A stretch of DNA of 64,000 nucleotides from Lota lota (Eukaryota; Chordata; Actinopteri; Gadiformes; Lotidae). A program made the translations under genes and the position numbers. A model generated the notes under the pieces. It ran no database searches. It was not told where the DNA came from and worked only from the letters and a program-made list of their open reading frames with translations. Shown piece after piece: positions 13,880 through 24,650 of this stretch (within the stretch, counting starts at the first letter, position 1; each line of letters begins with the position of its first letter). The stretch spans positions 4,690,001 through 4,754,000 of the forward strand of contig JACYXH010000363.1 in NCBI GenBank assembly GCA_026745465.1, written 5' to 3'.

Positions 13880-16800
13880 AGGAGAACCTCCTGAGGCTGG
13901 TCCACATCGAGTACAGCGTCCGAGGCAAGCGGGACCTGCTGAAGGCTGGACGGGTGAGTGCTGCTGGGATATGCCTGGTCAACACCTGGACAGCCTCATC
14001 CTGTTACCGCTATCAGTAGAAATAATGACACATGGAAACACAACAACAATTTCTTTATTAAATATTAGTGTATAGTTGTTTTTAGACTTAAAAAAAAACC
14101 ATTTTCTTCATTGCTTCATCAAATAATAATAAAAATCCCTGTATGTGAAAACTGACCTGGCGATAAATCTGTTTGTGATTCTGTTCCCAGTGGGTTTGAG
14201 CTGACTGACTTTTCTCCTCGTCGTCTCTGTCTTTTCTTCTGCTCTCAGGTGTTTGTCAAAGAGGGCACCCTCATGAAAGTGTCCAGGAAATGCAGGCAGC
14301 CCAGACACCTGTTTCTGGTAAATATATCTTTCCATGTCTTTCTGCCATGCTGAGGTATGGTCAGAGAGTGCTATACAGAGAGGGCCATATCACTGTAATT
14401 ATGCCATTGTACTGTCAGCTGTTTGAAACATCGCAATACCTTGGCAAGGACTTTGACGCCAAAGTCCAAAGGCACTGGAAATCCGCTTCCAACTTTCCAC
14501 CAACAATGAAAACACAGATACACCTAGGTGTGTGTGTGTGTGTCTGGGGAGGTGGGGGGGGGGGGGGGTGCGCGCAGGCTCCTGGGATAGGCGGGGTCTG
14601 CTGATGGAGGCCAAGGCCTGGAACGTGGAGAGGAGTACCACACCCAGCGAGTCAGGGGCCTCCTTCCCCTCCTCCCTCTCCTCTCCCCTTCTCTCCCATT
14701 CTCTTTGACTCTTCCCCCTCCTCCCCCTCCTCTCACTTTCCTTTCCCCTTCTCTCCCCTCCTCTCCCACTCATCCCCTTCCCTCTCCTCTCCCTCTCCTC
14801 TCCCCCTCCTCTTCTCTCCCTCCTCTCCCGCTCCCCTCCCCTCCTGTCGTTCTCCTCCCCCTCCTCCCTCTCCTCCTCTGCCAGGACTTGTTTTCCAGGG
14901 CCTCACTTCCTGTCCAGGATGTTTGGGGGGAGTCACTTCCTGTGTACTGGGAGGGGACAGACAGCACTGTGAAGGCCAGACACCCTGAAGAATGCAGAGA
15001 GGAGGGGCTGGTAGCGGTGGTGGTAGTGTGTGTGTGTGTGTGTGCGCGCGCATGTGTGTGTGTTCAGGGAGGGCAACGCAACATCTAGAAGTGTGTGCTA
15101 TTGTTCTTGCATGTAATCAACACGTCTCATAGCGTCTTATAGTGTTAATATAAGTTGAGTTATGTAGACAGACAGCCTTGCGACTTTGATGCGTATTTCA
15201 TCTTTAATCCAATCTGACACAAGCTGGGTCTTCCCAAAGGATTTCATTGAATCACATTGCAAGATCAATCCATTTCATAGCATACATTTTCCTTTGAATA
15301 AGCAAGACAAGTTAAATTCCTTATTTCACAATAAAAATGTAATATTTAAATTCACTATTAATTATGTATACAATTGTCATACAATTGATGGTACAAAGCT
15401 TCTTGTCTTTGACTGCTACGTTTTTTTCCTTCTTTCTTTTGTCCTTCCTTTAAAAATACAAACCTCACTGGACGATAAAGGGACTAAAAGATGGATGTTT
15501 CTCCCAGCGTCGTTTAGGGCTTTACAGCCGCTTTCTCCCTGGTGGTAGATGGAGGGTCAGCTGTAATTGATGGGCCTTTAAAGACGGGCAAATCCAAACA
15601 GAGGTGATGATGAAAGCCATCACTCAGCCTCTGTGGCAGTGAGAGTAAGAGCTGTAGAAGCAAAAGCTGTAACCTTAACAGCATGTCTTCCAACCCCAGT
15701 CAGGGCCCTGCTGTCAGTGGGGATAAGAATATGGAGGATATAAAGAGAGAGTGGAGATCCCAGAGATCATAGAGTCTTGAGAAGGACATGGAAGGTCAAG
15801 GAGATCGGCTGCAGGTGTGAGACCTACGATGAGTGGGAAGGTTATTTTGTGGCTCTGACACATGGATGTTGAAACATGTTTTTGTTTTAATTCAAGAGTG
15901 ATAGTCAAGCACTGCAAATATCAAATCTCTGGCTCCATCTGCATGAATGGTCTGGTTTGATGTTCTATTTGTTGTTGTTTCATGCGTTTCCACTGGATGC
16001 TCGGGATTTCTATCCGGAGACCCTAAATTTCCTGCAGGTGTGAATAGTAGGAAATGTGTGACCCTGCAGTGGAATGGTTTCCTCATTCAGAGTTTGCCTT
16101 ATGCCCAACATACGCTGGGCCAGACCCCAGCATGTATCCCTCATCTTTAATTAGTGGGTGAAGACGACGGAATCACGGATGGATGGATTCATCTGGGATT
16201 CCCGTGTTGTTGTTTTTTCTGTGGTTTTTTTAGTGGCTGCAAATTCTACCAAAATCCTGCTCTGCTCTGCCAGAGTCTCCCAGCGTTGTGGCCACAGTTC
16301 AGTCCCCGGCCTGACCCACCGCCTTGTCCCTTAGTCTCGTTTAAGCCAGTCACGGCTGCTGTTTGTATTTGGTGTTGTGGCGGGTGTTTAAGGAGAGGCT
16401 CGGGTCCACCCAGGCATGGTTCTCACGGTAAAGAGAATGCCAGCACGGTGTCGCCTGGGAAGGCTGTGAGAGCAGCCCGTGCGAGGGGGCTCAGCACTAG
16501 AAGCCTGGAGAGCAGGGTGGAGAGTTCCTGGATCCTGCCCACAAGGCTTCAGCGGATGTTTACTGCACACATTAGGTGTGACCCATGATGTCAGCCCCAT
16601 TTGTCCCACTCAAAATAAAATAACTCTTGGAACACAATGGACTTTAAATGGGTTTTGTTTTTATGAGATGGAAGATCACAATAGTTTAGGTGGGACACAG
16701 TCAATAAACTGGCAGGTTTTTTCTGTTTGAATACATATATTTATTGCCTGGTTACACAGGAATGGGTGGACGAATGGTAGCGCATTGGTGTGTGAACTGT

Positions 16801-19085
16801 TGAAAGGAAAGGAAATGTAAGTGTTTGGGTTGAACAAGAGAGTCTCTGATGAGATGTGTACAACAGGGCTTAGGGTGGTCTTTCCTTTGGTAATGCTGCA
16901 CCCTTGTGGTCACGGTGTGGTATGTTGCATGTCTGTCGGTATTATTCCAGTTTAGTTTGTATGTATGAGTGATTTTGTGGTGTATTAAAAGTGTGTATTA
17001 AAACTAAACGTATCACACAACACTGATAGTATAGTGTACTCATACTCTTGTATGATTTGTTTGTTTGTTTTCCTCCCACCTTAGATGAACGACATGATGC
17101 TTTACACCTACCCACAGCAGGACGGGAAATACAGGCTGAAGAACACCCTCTCTCTCTCTGGGATGAAGGTGCAGTATAGATGCTACGGCTCTTTTAATGA
17201 CCTACATGTTTTTTTAAGGACTGTTGACGTTGAGGCCTCCATGTCCCTCTCTGCCCAGGTGAGCAAGCCCGTCCTGGACCAGGTCCTCAACTGTCTCCGC
17301 ATCGAGGTCTCAGACATCACCATCATCCTGTCTGCCAGGTGAGAGTCTGGCCAGCACCCCATTAAAGCAGGAACTGTACTCTAGGGATGGGCCGATTGTC
17401 GATTATATCGACTATCAACAATAAATGAAATACATTGTTGATCGTCTCAAGTTGCCGATGCCAAGGTGATTTTTTTTGTTATTTGTATTGCCAGAAAAAC
17501 AGCGCTGTGCTGACTACTTTTACATTGTAAAAAGCCCCGCAAATTGTAATTGAAGTTACCACAGGTGGAATGCACTCTGTAGCACTGGCCTGCTGTATTC
17601 ACTCACTGTTACGAGAGGAGATGGGAGGGGCTCGAAACCTACCGGTCTGCTCGCACGGCAAAATGACACTGCATGTCACTTTGACAAACTTTTCTAATAA
17701 AAATTTATATAAAAAATCTACTTGAGCGGGACCAAATAGTAGTATAGGCGAAGTGGTGCATTGCGCTTATGAGGAATTACTCTAAGTGACACTGTGACGT
17801 CATGGAATGAGATATTGACACCAAACCTTTTACACATGTTACGGGAGGGGCCCTCTATGTGCATGGCAAGTTCCAAGTTTCTGCTCCCTTCTGAAGCTGA
17901 CTTGTGGTTGATATAATAATGTTATCTAATTAGCATATTTTGAATTTGCCATAACTCGACCAAATTGTACCCAATCAAAAATCCATTTTAAATTTAAGAT
18001 CAGACAAGTCCATAGATCATGAATATCAAATCTGTTTTTCATTTAAAGCTATGGTTCTGAAGAAGAACAGTTTTGAGACCTTGCGGGTAGGCTATTACTT
18101 TTACCTTTGCCTGTTTCTCTGTATCTCTTAAAATAAAAAATATAAATAAAATCTATACGACTGCGACGTATAGAAACTTAAATCAGTGGAGCCTCAGGCT
18201 GGTCCAAGAGGAAGACCGTCCTTACATTTTTAAAGAAAGATTTTGAAAAATAAAATGAAAATTTTATAATTCATGTTTAATATAATTTTTAGAATGGCCG
18301 ATCAAATCGACTATCGACGATCGCTAGGGGGCGCAATCGGACGATGGACGCTTGTAGCCCAACCTTACTGAACTCGTGTCATGTTATGTTGATGGAGGAA
18401 CTTTTTAAATCACTGATGAAGGATTTTGAAACTGATTCTCTTGTAACTTTTATGTAAGGAACGGCTGCTGCTTATCTTGGCTAGGACGTTCTTGAAGAAG
18501 ATATGTTGTATCTCAATGTGATGTCCTGGTTAAATAAAGGTTAAATAAATAAATACTGTCTGTTTATTATGATTCCGATTTTGAATGAACGATAAGACTT
18601 TAAACATAAACAATCGCCTCTATCAGGCCCGACCTGTTGCCTCACAAGGCTCTTTGGGACCTTCAAAGTCCTGGATGTTTCAGTGAACAGCCAGTGACCT
18701 GTCCGTGTCTCTGTCTGTTTCCAGCTCTGTGGGCGAGAGAGAGGACTGGTTCCACACCTTGAGCAGAGCCATTGCCGACCATGCAGCAGGACTCTGTACG
18801 TTCGGTGGACCCTGCAGTGAGGTAATCAATACTTAAATTCTTGCCGCAAGAGGTCACATCTGAGGCATGCGATGGATATAAGACACTCTTACCCTATAGC
18901 CAGAGGTGAAAATGACAGTAAATTCCCTTGTATTTCAAGTTTATCTTCTTCATTTGCGTATTAGCTGTGCAGTTAACAAAGTGCAGTAAACAAATGATTG
19001 ACAGGAGTTTTACATTTTGTTCCTGGCCTATTCAATCACTGCCTGTAATGTTGTTCTGCAACATTGAGCTGTCTTCATTTCTGCC

Positions 19086-19128
<43 letters not shown>

Positions 19129-20053
19129 CCCGTAGGCCCGTGAGAAGCTGTGGATGGCCCTGGGAGAGGCGGCCCCGGTGCTGGTGCCCGTGTCCCATGT
19201 GATGATGTGCATGAACTGCACCTCTGACTTCAGCCTGACGCTCAGACGGCACCACTGCAACGCCTGTGGGAAGGTGGGCCCCACGTGACTGCAGCATGAC
19301 ACATTGCAAAGCATGATCACAAACATGATCGAAGACATGATCACAAACTTGACTTGCATGATCACAAACAGGACTCACAAACAAAACCATAACAACCTCC
19401 AGAGTTTGTTTTGCTGCTGAGTCGTGATTGTGATCTGTTTAGCTGCTGAGTCATGTTTGTTATCATGTGAGTCATGCTTGTGATCATGTAAGTCATGTTT
19501 GTATGGCAGTTTGACTTCTATGTGTGAAGGGTGAATCTGAAGATGACGACGCCAAGCCGGTCTTTCCACCCTTGGGTTTTTCTGTTTTCTAAAGTAACAA
19601 CAATCACAGTATGAATGTTAAGATACTAAAGAAAATACCTGTAATACCTATTACGATGGTAGCCTCTCTACTACTAATAGTATCATCTATTTGAATTTGA
19701 CATTGCAAATAGCTTAAAAAATTTATTATTTAAATGTACCCTGCTATATTTGGTGGGAGGGGCTCTACTGCCTTTGGAATATTTTATGACATTGTCATCC
19801 TTTTTTTGATCCCTTGCATATTTTATGTGCAGGTGGTGTGTCGCTCTTGTTCCAGGAACCGATACCCTCTGAAGTACCTCAAAGACCGGGTGGCCAAAGT
19901 GTGCGACCACTGCTATGCCGAGCTCAGGAAAAGAGGTATTGTAGCTTCTTGCTGTATTTTCTAGTTCTAATGGGATTCAGAAGATCTAAGATGTATCTCT
20001 GATATGTCTTTAATTTGTTTGTGTGTGTTTCTATGTGTGTGTGTGTATGTGTG

Positions 20054-20106
<53 letters not shown>

Positions 20107-22714
20107 GTGCGTTCATGGGTGTGTGTTTCTATGCGTGTGTCCTCTCTCCAGGGGGCAGTGTGTCTGGGGCGTGTGGTAACGCCAGCCCTCGCACCCAGCG
20201 GGCCAGCCGGCCCCTCTCTGCTGTGTTCCAGAGCCTGCAGCCCCCCAGTCTGTGGAGAAGCAGGAAGAGTAGCTCCCCTCTCAACCAGGTAGACCCGTGG
20301 ATGTATGGTAGACCCATTACTGCTGAACACAGGGATGTATGGTAGTACCCTTACTACTGAACACAGGGATGTATGCTATACCCCCAACTGCTGAACACAG
20401 ATGTATAGGGTAGGCCCTCCACTGCTGAACACAGGGATGTATGGTAGACCCCTACTGCTGAACACACACAGGCACACAGGCTGTACCTGGCCAGTCATTA
20501 TGTTACTGTAACAGTGTCCAATGCTACACGCCACCTAGGTGGCTGCCACACTCCACCTAGGTGACTTTTACTGGGCTTCTCCAGACAGGGACACAGAGTG
20601 GTGGTGTTGGAAGCCGGTTTATAGGTTTGCAGATAATGATACATGGCCGGGTACTCCATGTTGCCATGTAGGAGGTCTCTCCTGAGTGTTTATGGTGATG
20701 GCTGGCTTAACCTGTGCACACTGATAGCTCAATGTGCAACAGATGTGCAGCCTCACCCAGCCGCAGAGCCCAATCAGTGTGACTTGGGCCAAGTGAGGCT
20801 GCTTCTGAGTTGATTTCATAGAACTCTACAAAGCTAAATATGCGGTCACTGTACATGGAACTCCCTCTCAGTTGGCATTCATGATGATTGTTTATATATA
20901 TTTTTCCTGGAAATACAAGCACAAGAACTCACAGAACTTGCACTCTGGTGTATTTTACCACTAACGTTTACATTGTACTGTATAGGGAGGATCACCACTA
21001 GAGTTTACACTATATAGGGAGTTTTACAACTAGACTTTACATTGTACTGTATATGGAGGTTCACCACTAGAGTTAACACTGTATAGGGAGTTTTATTTGT
21101 GATATTTATACAAATGGCACCTTTATTTACTGTCATTACAAACCAACAAAGAGAAAGCACACAACTCCTCTTATCTACATATGTCAGAGATTGGAAGTGA
21201 TTCTTCAGAATCTTAGAACGTGACGTAATGAGATGGTCGCGTTGTTGTACAACTGCACTCACCTGAAGCCTTCAGGCATGACAACATCCTCAACAAGAGA
21301 GGAGAAAAACATTGCCGGAAAAAACTGCCATAAACAGACAATTAAAGTAAAGTCCCTGTTTGCTGATTATTCATTTATTTACCTTGTGTATATCCACCTG
21401 TGTGTAACTGTTCTCGCGTCGACCACCAGGTGTCGCTGGGGGCCGAGGGCTCTACTATTAGCGGCAGCCTGCAGCGCCGGAAGAAGAGCAAGCGGAAGTG
21501 GAAGAGGCTGTGGTTCCTCCTGAAAGACAAGGTGCTCTACACCTTCACAAGCCCTGAGGTGAGGGGGCACCGTGTCTCCACACCAGCCCAACACACACAC
21601 GCATGCACGCACGCACTCACTCACACACATGCACCCGCACAGACGCACGAACGCATGCATACTCACACACCTACACACACACAAATACAAACACCCACGC
21701 ACACACAAACAAGCCATGCCTGTCCCTTCTCCATATAATCCCACCACTACAATGTATCTATTTGATAGATTGTGTGCGTGAGTGTGTCCACTATGCTCTT
21801 TGGCTGCCAAAGAGCTTGCTACTCTCACTACGAGGGCGCCCCAGCTGCCGCTCAATAAAATCCAGATTTGTTTGCAGTCCTGGCTCCTCAATGGTGGAAC
21901 AAACTCCCCACTAACATCAGAGCAGCAGAAACCCTACACATCTTCCGTCACAGACTGAAAATGAATCTGTTCAAACTGCATCTTGACCAATGAAAAACTA
22001 AAAATAACAATGATAAAAAAACTCTTGTTTCTAAAATGTTGCACTAGAAGCAGTTTGCTTATTAATTGAATCTATTTGCATGATTCTTGCAATTTCTTTG
22101 TTCTTCATGATTGAATACACATGTACATCTATGCACTTTCTTTTTTCTTCAACTATATTTCCAAAGATGACTTAAATTACCAAATTATCTTCCTTGCTTT
22201 ATTTTAGTTTGTAGAAGAATTGTATTTCTATTTTGCTTGGAGTACATTGCTATTTTTGGCTGCTGCAAAATAGCTTAGTCCTTCACAAAACATAACATGT
22301 GCTGTATATTAAGAGGCCAGCATTAGTGTGTGAATTAACTGATGCTTTGACCTCCTCCCCCCCAGGACAAAGTGGCATCTGAGAGTCTGCCTCTGCAGGG
22401 CCTCACGGTCAAGCTGCCCACGAGACCGGAGGAAGGAGGGGGCAGCAGCGTCTTCCAACTGTACCACAAGAAGACACTGTACTACTCATTCAGAGCAGAA
22501 GACCAGAACACAGCACACAGGTCAGCACCCACAGTAGAGAGCACATAGTCTAGACATGTCTGTCCATCCGTCTGTCTGTCCGTCTGGCCCTCTGCCTACC
22601 TTTCTGCATGTCTGGCCATATCTCTGTCTGTCTGTTGGAACAAGGATTCATGGTTCTCTATCTCCCCTGTTATGCAGGTGGGTCAACGCCATCGAGGAGG
22701 CTACCATTTTATAG
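1426..22714 (+). CDS. fgd5: FYVE, RhoGEF and PH domain-containing protein 5 (FGD5), C-terminal 605 residues, 19 exons
   Basis: FGD5 is a guanine nucleotide exchange factor for Rho-family GTPases, known mainly for Cdc42 in endothelial cells. Coding exons (GT-AG, phases agree): 1426-1543, 2587-2645, 2995-3025, 6339-6490, 7010-7166, 11426-11516, 11843-11893, 12119-12177, 13882-13953, 14249-14317, 17085-17168, 17259-17338, 18725-18821, 19136-19273, 19833-19935, 20152-20288, 21430-21558, 22366-22520, 22678-22714 (stop TAG 22712-22714). The visible protein holds an acidic linker (1-45), DH domain (about 48-240), PH1 (about 265-370), FYVE zinc finger (about 395-453, with RRHHC and four CxxC pairs) and a C-terminal PH2 (about 507-605). 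It was assigned to FGD5 rather than FGD6 or FGD1-4 from signature stretches recalled from human FGD5: RVLQYRMLLT, NLSPDSKEY, HVMMCMNC and YPLKYLKDR. The start codon and N-terminal half are outside the window. The DH core lacks the family's usual PVQR and the FYVE lacks a WxxD. A duplicate (a/b) paralogue cannot be excluded. Confidence 0.95.
1989..2030. repeat. (TG)n microsatellite
   Basis: A nearly perfect TG dinucleotide tract of about 21 units in an fgd5 intron, directly visible. It causes a Val-Cys run in one forward frame that is not a gene. Confidence 0.95.
3026..6338 (+). other. fgd5 intron (3.3 kb), repeat-rich
   Basis: Intron between the exons ending at 3025 and starting at 6339. It holds a poly-C run (3069-3087), a (CA)n tract (3333-3363), another (CA)n (4570-4597), a divergent tandem repeat (4812-5075) and a long TG-rich block (5101-5255). 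The 200-residue forward frame at 5182-5784 is not supported by homology or codon structure. No gene is seen. Confidence 0.8.
4812..5075. repeat. Divergent tandem repeat built on GCTAGCTGACCTGC
   Basis: About six imperfect copies of a 40-60 bp unit. Each contains the core 'aggctagctgacctgc', then a 'ttagcagagta' type segment and 'tgttaca(c)' before the next copy. Copies differ by insertion of 'gtgtaatg(c/t)a'. It runs directly into the TG-rich block at 5101. Confidence 0.7.
9051..9118. repeat. (CT)34 microsatellite
   Basis: Uninterrupted CT dinucleotide tract, continued by CTTT-type pyrimidine sequence to about 9138. It produces Ser-Leu frames on + and Arg-Glu frames on -, which are artefacts. 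Confidence 0.97.
9435..9493. repeat. Duplicated hairpin (two near-identical inverted repeats)
   Basis: The motif CACAAAG-TTTTTG-CTTTGTG, a 7-bp stem with a 6-nt loop, occurs twice in direct orientation about 31 bp apart (first about 9438-9457, second about 9469-9488). The two copies share at least 20 identical bases. The outer flanks GACTC and GAGTC can also pair, so the whole block could fold as one larger cruciform. Confidence 0.75.
9693..9720. repeat. Poly-C run (28 nt)
   Basis: Uninterrupted C homopolymer in an fgd5 intron. Homopolymers of this length are prone to sequencing length error, so the exact count is uncertain. Confidence 0.9.
10721..10740. repeat. Poly-G run next to TG repeat
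   Basis: A G-homopolymer of about 20 nt that follows a TG tract (10684-10716) and is followed by TGTAAGGGGGGG. It is a possible G-quadruplex and a likely assembly-sensitive site. Confidence 0.85.
12557..12994. repeat. 13-bp minisatellite (about 33 copies) in fgd5 intron
   Basis: Tandem array of a 13-bp unit, consensus AGTGTGAGGACGC, with frequent variants at two or three positions (GTGTG/GCGTG/GCAAG/GCATG, ACGC/ACAC). One copy is shortened near 12748-12752. Because 13 is not a multiple of three, three units (39 bp) make a 13-codon period, so long open frames appear in all three minus-strand frames with the same repeating peptide. These frames (up to about 209 residues) are artefacts of the array. 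It lies between the exons ending at 12177 and starting at 13882. Confidence 0.93.
14318..17084 (+). other. fgd5 intron (2.8 kb)
   Basis: Intron within the PH1 coding region. It holds a short TG/poly-G block (14525-14568), a long polypyrimidine tract (14640-14880), and TG plus GC-type alternation at 15027-15062. From about 15100 to 17040 I see only unique-looking intronic sequence. The forward frame at 16154-16588 has no recognisable domain and I do not call it. Confidence 0.75.
14640..14880. repeat. Polypyrimidine (CT-rich) tract, about 240 bp
   Basis: Almost pure C/T on the + strand, made of irregular CTCC, CCCT and TCTC words with few purines. Such polypurine/polypyrimidine mirror-rich DNA can form intramolecular triplex (H-DNA). 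It also accounts for the Pro/Ser-rich and Arg/Glu/Gly-rich pseudo-frames here. Confidence 0.85.
17382..18367. mobile_element. hAT-like non-autonomous DNA transposon (about 986 bp)
   Basis: Terminal inverted repeats are visible: the left end reads TAGGGATGGGC and the right end, reverse-complemented, reads TAAGGTTGGGC (9 of 11 match). They are flanked by a near-perfect 8-bp target duplication, CTGTACTC (17374-17381) and CTGAACTC (18368-18375). An 8-bp duplication with TAGGG-type ends is characteristic of hAT elements. Sub-terminal words 'atcgactatc' occur near both ends. No transposase frame is present, so it is non-autonomous. It sits in the fgd5 intron between the exons ending at 17338 and starting at 18725. 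Confidence 0.7.
19088..19127. repeat. (GT)20 tract abutting a 3' splice site of fgd5
   Basis: The GT tract ends eight bases before the exon starting at 19136; only CCCCGTAG separates them. It therefore occupies the place of the normal polypyrimidine tract. Confidence 0.9.
20289..20466. repeat. 34-bp tandem repeat starting at an fgd5 splice donor
   Basis: Immediately after the exon ending at 20288 (CAG|GTAGACCC), a unit of about 34 bp beginning GTAGACCC and continuing through 'actgctgaacacag' and 'ggatgtatg' is repeated about five times with substitutions. The donor-proximal intron sequence has thus been copied, giving several GTAGACC or GTAGTACC words downstream of the true donor. Confidence 0.8.
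21880..21993 (+). mobile_element. LINE ORF2 C-terminal relic
   Basis: A 37-codon open stretch reads LAPQWWNKLPTNIR, then AETLHIFRHRLK, and ends at TGA (21991-21993). This resembles the common C-terminal end of non-LTR retrotransposon ORF2 in fish (tryptophan pair, then IF-R-RLK). The similarity probably extends upstream to about 21790 but is frameshifted. It lies in the fgd5 intron between 21558 and 22366. The exact family is not identified. Confidence 0.5.
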
Positions 22715-24219
22715 CACCGTCCAGCCAACACAAGTCCTGCTGCCCCTAGACTGCTCAAACACAACCCCCCCCCCCCCCACAACACAGCTACCTGCACAAC
22801 CTGACATCCTCCTCCAGTGAGGACGCATCTGACAGTTCTACAGCGGGGGAATGATCCATCTGAGCATTATTTACCATCCTGTTGTCTAGTCATTCTGAAC
22901 AAGCTTTGAGGAGCTCAGCCTCGGGGCGGAACTGCCGCATACCTGTTGATTCACACAAACAGGGATTTGGCGGGAATCCTTTTTCTTCCCTGGGCATTAA
23001 CAACAGCAGAACCTTGACAATAGCAGCTTTAAAACATCAGACTGGGCGCTGGGCTTCAGTGTCACTGCTATTGTGGAAGCCTGCATGCTTCACTGGGTGG
23101 GCGGGCTACGCTTCTTACTCAGCAGGAAAACATCTTGACACAGTTCATTTGTGTCTTCTGACTGATTCAGCTGCTTTTGATGCAATCTATTCGAAAAAGG
23201 TGTGTTCCATTTTCGTAATTAACGGAAACATTGAAATTGAATTGCATTTTAATATATGTCAACGATTTTTGGTATTTTGAATACATATTGTGAAGTATAA
23301 AATGCAGATATTAAAGGCAATTATATGATGTACATGTACAGAACTACATTCTGTATAAGAGGCCTATCATTAGAGTTTGTACATTAAACTTATTGTGTAG
23401 TTTCACTACCAGTATTACTATATTATGCAGTGTTGCTCATGTGTCCAGACTATTGGATGTTCTCCAGCATGCAATTTGATTAAATATATATTATTTCTAT
23501 TCTAATATAACAGTATGAAAAACAGTTTGTGGTTCAATGTGAAGGTTTTTAGAACTTGTGGTCCTACAATTTCAAAGTGCCAATTTACTACTTAAATGAA
23601 TGCATACCATTTGCAACGGTAGGAACAAACGTGCCTGATATAATATTGTACTAATTAATCTGTCCACCATCTAAGTACTGTAATGCTATGATTTCCTTAA
23701 AGTGACTTCGATAACATTGGCTTTTTAAACTATCACTACATGTTTCTACATAATCTCTGAGCTATGTCCTGTTACACTCACTTAAGAATAGAATATAGTG
23801 TCATGGATGCCCTTTACATGATGTGTGCTGTACATATATATATGTTGTACTTTACCAGCTTGAGTTTAACAGAGCTTGACCTTTGTCCTTTTTCATATGT
23901 ACTGTCGACTGAGCCGTCCCTCTTCTCAGTATTCACATACTCCTGTAGTACTGCAGTACTTTGCAGTATTACGATGTCCAAGTTGTGTTACCCCACTGGA
24001 ATGATATTTCCATATATGTGCTTAGGCAACTTTTTTGCTCTATTAAAATATGGCTATACACACTCTCTCCTATACAAGCCTTTCAATTGCACAATGTTTA
24101 TTTTGTATACTTTTGTTATTTTGGCTTTGCTGTGTTCATCTTCGACCTCAGCCTTTATGTTTTTATGGATTATAGCATTCGGTTGTCAATGTTTATGTGT
24201 ATCATACATACTTGCCACT

Positions 24220-24261
<42 letters not shown>

Positions 24262-24650
24262 AAAAAACTGATAGCTAGCTAGTTTATAAAGAGATATCCT
24301 CACATAAAAGAACAACCACAAATAATACAGTACTGCATAAATCATTGACGGTAAGGAGCCACTACAATATAATGTCTAATCCTCATCCCTCTATTAGTAC
24401 TTAATCACTCTGAGTCACTGGCCCATGCTGTGGCCAAACAGTCATGTGACACAATTGGCACACTCATCTGTATAGTTTCACAGAGCCAGCATAACATAAA
24501 CCCAGAGGTTGACCGCAGTAACCAAAACAATGCATTAACATTTGAAGATAAAGAAACGGCACAAATCCCCTGACCCGTTTCTTTTTGTCTGCAATGTTAA
24601 TGAATCTGAGGTACAGAAATAAACGAGAGACTGTTTTTGTTGAGTTGTTA
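22715..24650 (+). other. fgd5: Probable fgd5 3' UTR
   Basis: AT-rich sequence after the fgd5 stop codon. Candidate poly(A) signals are ATTAAA at 23383-23388 and 23479-23484, and AATAAA at 24618-24623, which is followed by a GT-rich stretch as expected for a cleavage site. A (GA)n microsatellite lies at 24222-24257. The 132-residue (22882-23280) and 165-residue (23764-24261) open frames here show no family resemblance and are not called. The exact 3' end cannot be decided from sequence. Confidence 0.5.

Noticed and set aside
16154..16588. 144-residue forward frame in an fgd5 intron
   Set aside because: There is no homology that I recognise and no splice signals joining it to fgd5 phases.
22882..24261. 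132- and 165-residue forward frames after fgd5
   Set aside because: They lie in the AT-rich 3' UTR, show no known domain, and the second ends in a GA microsatellite.
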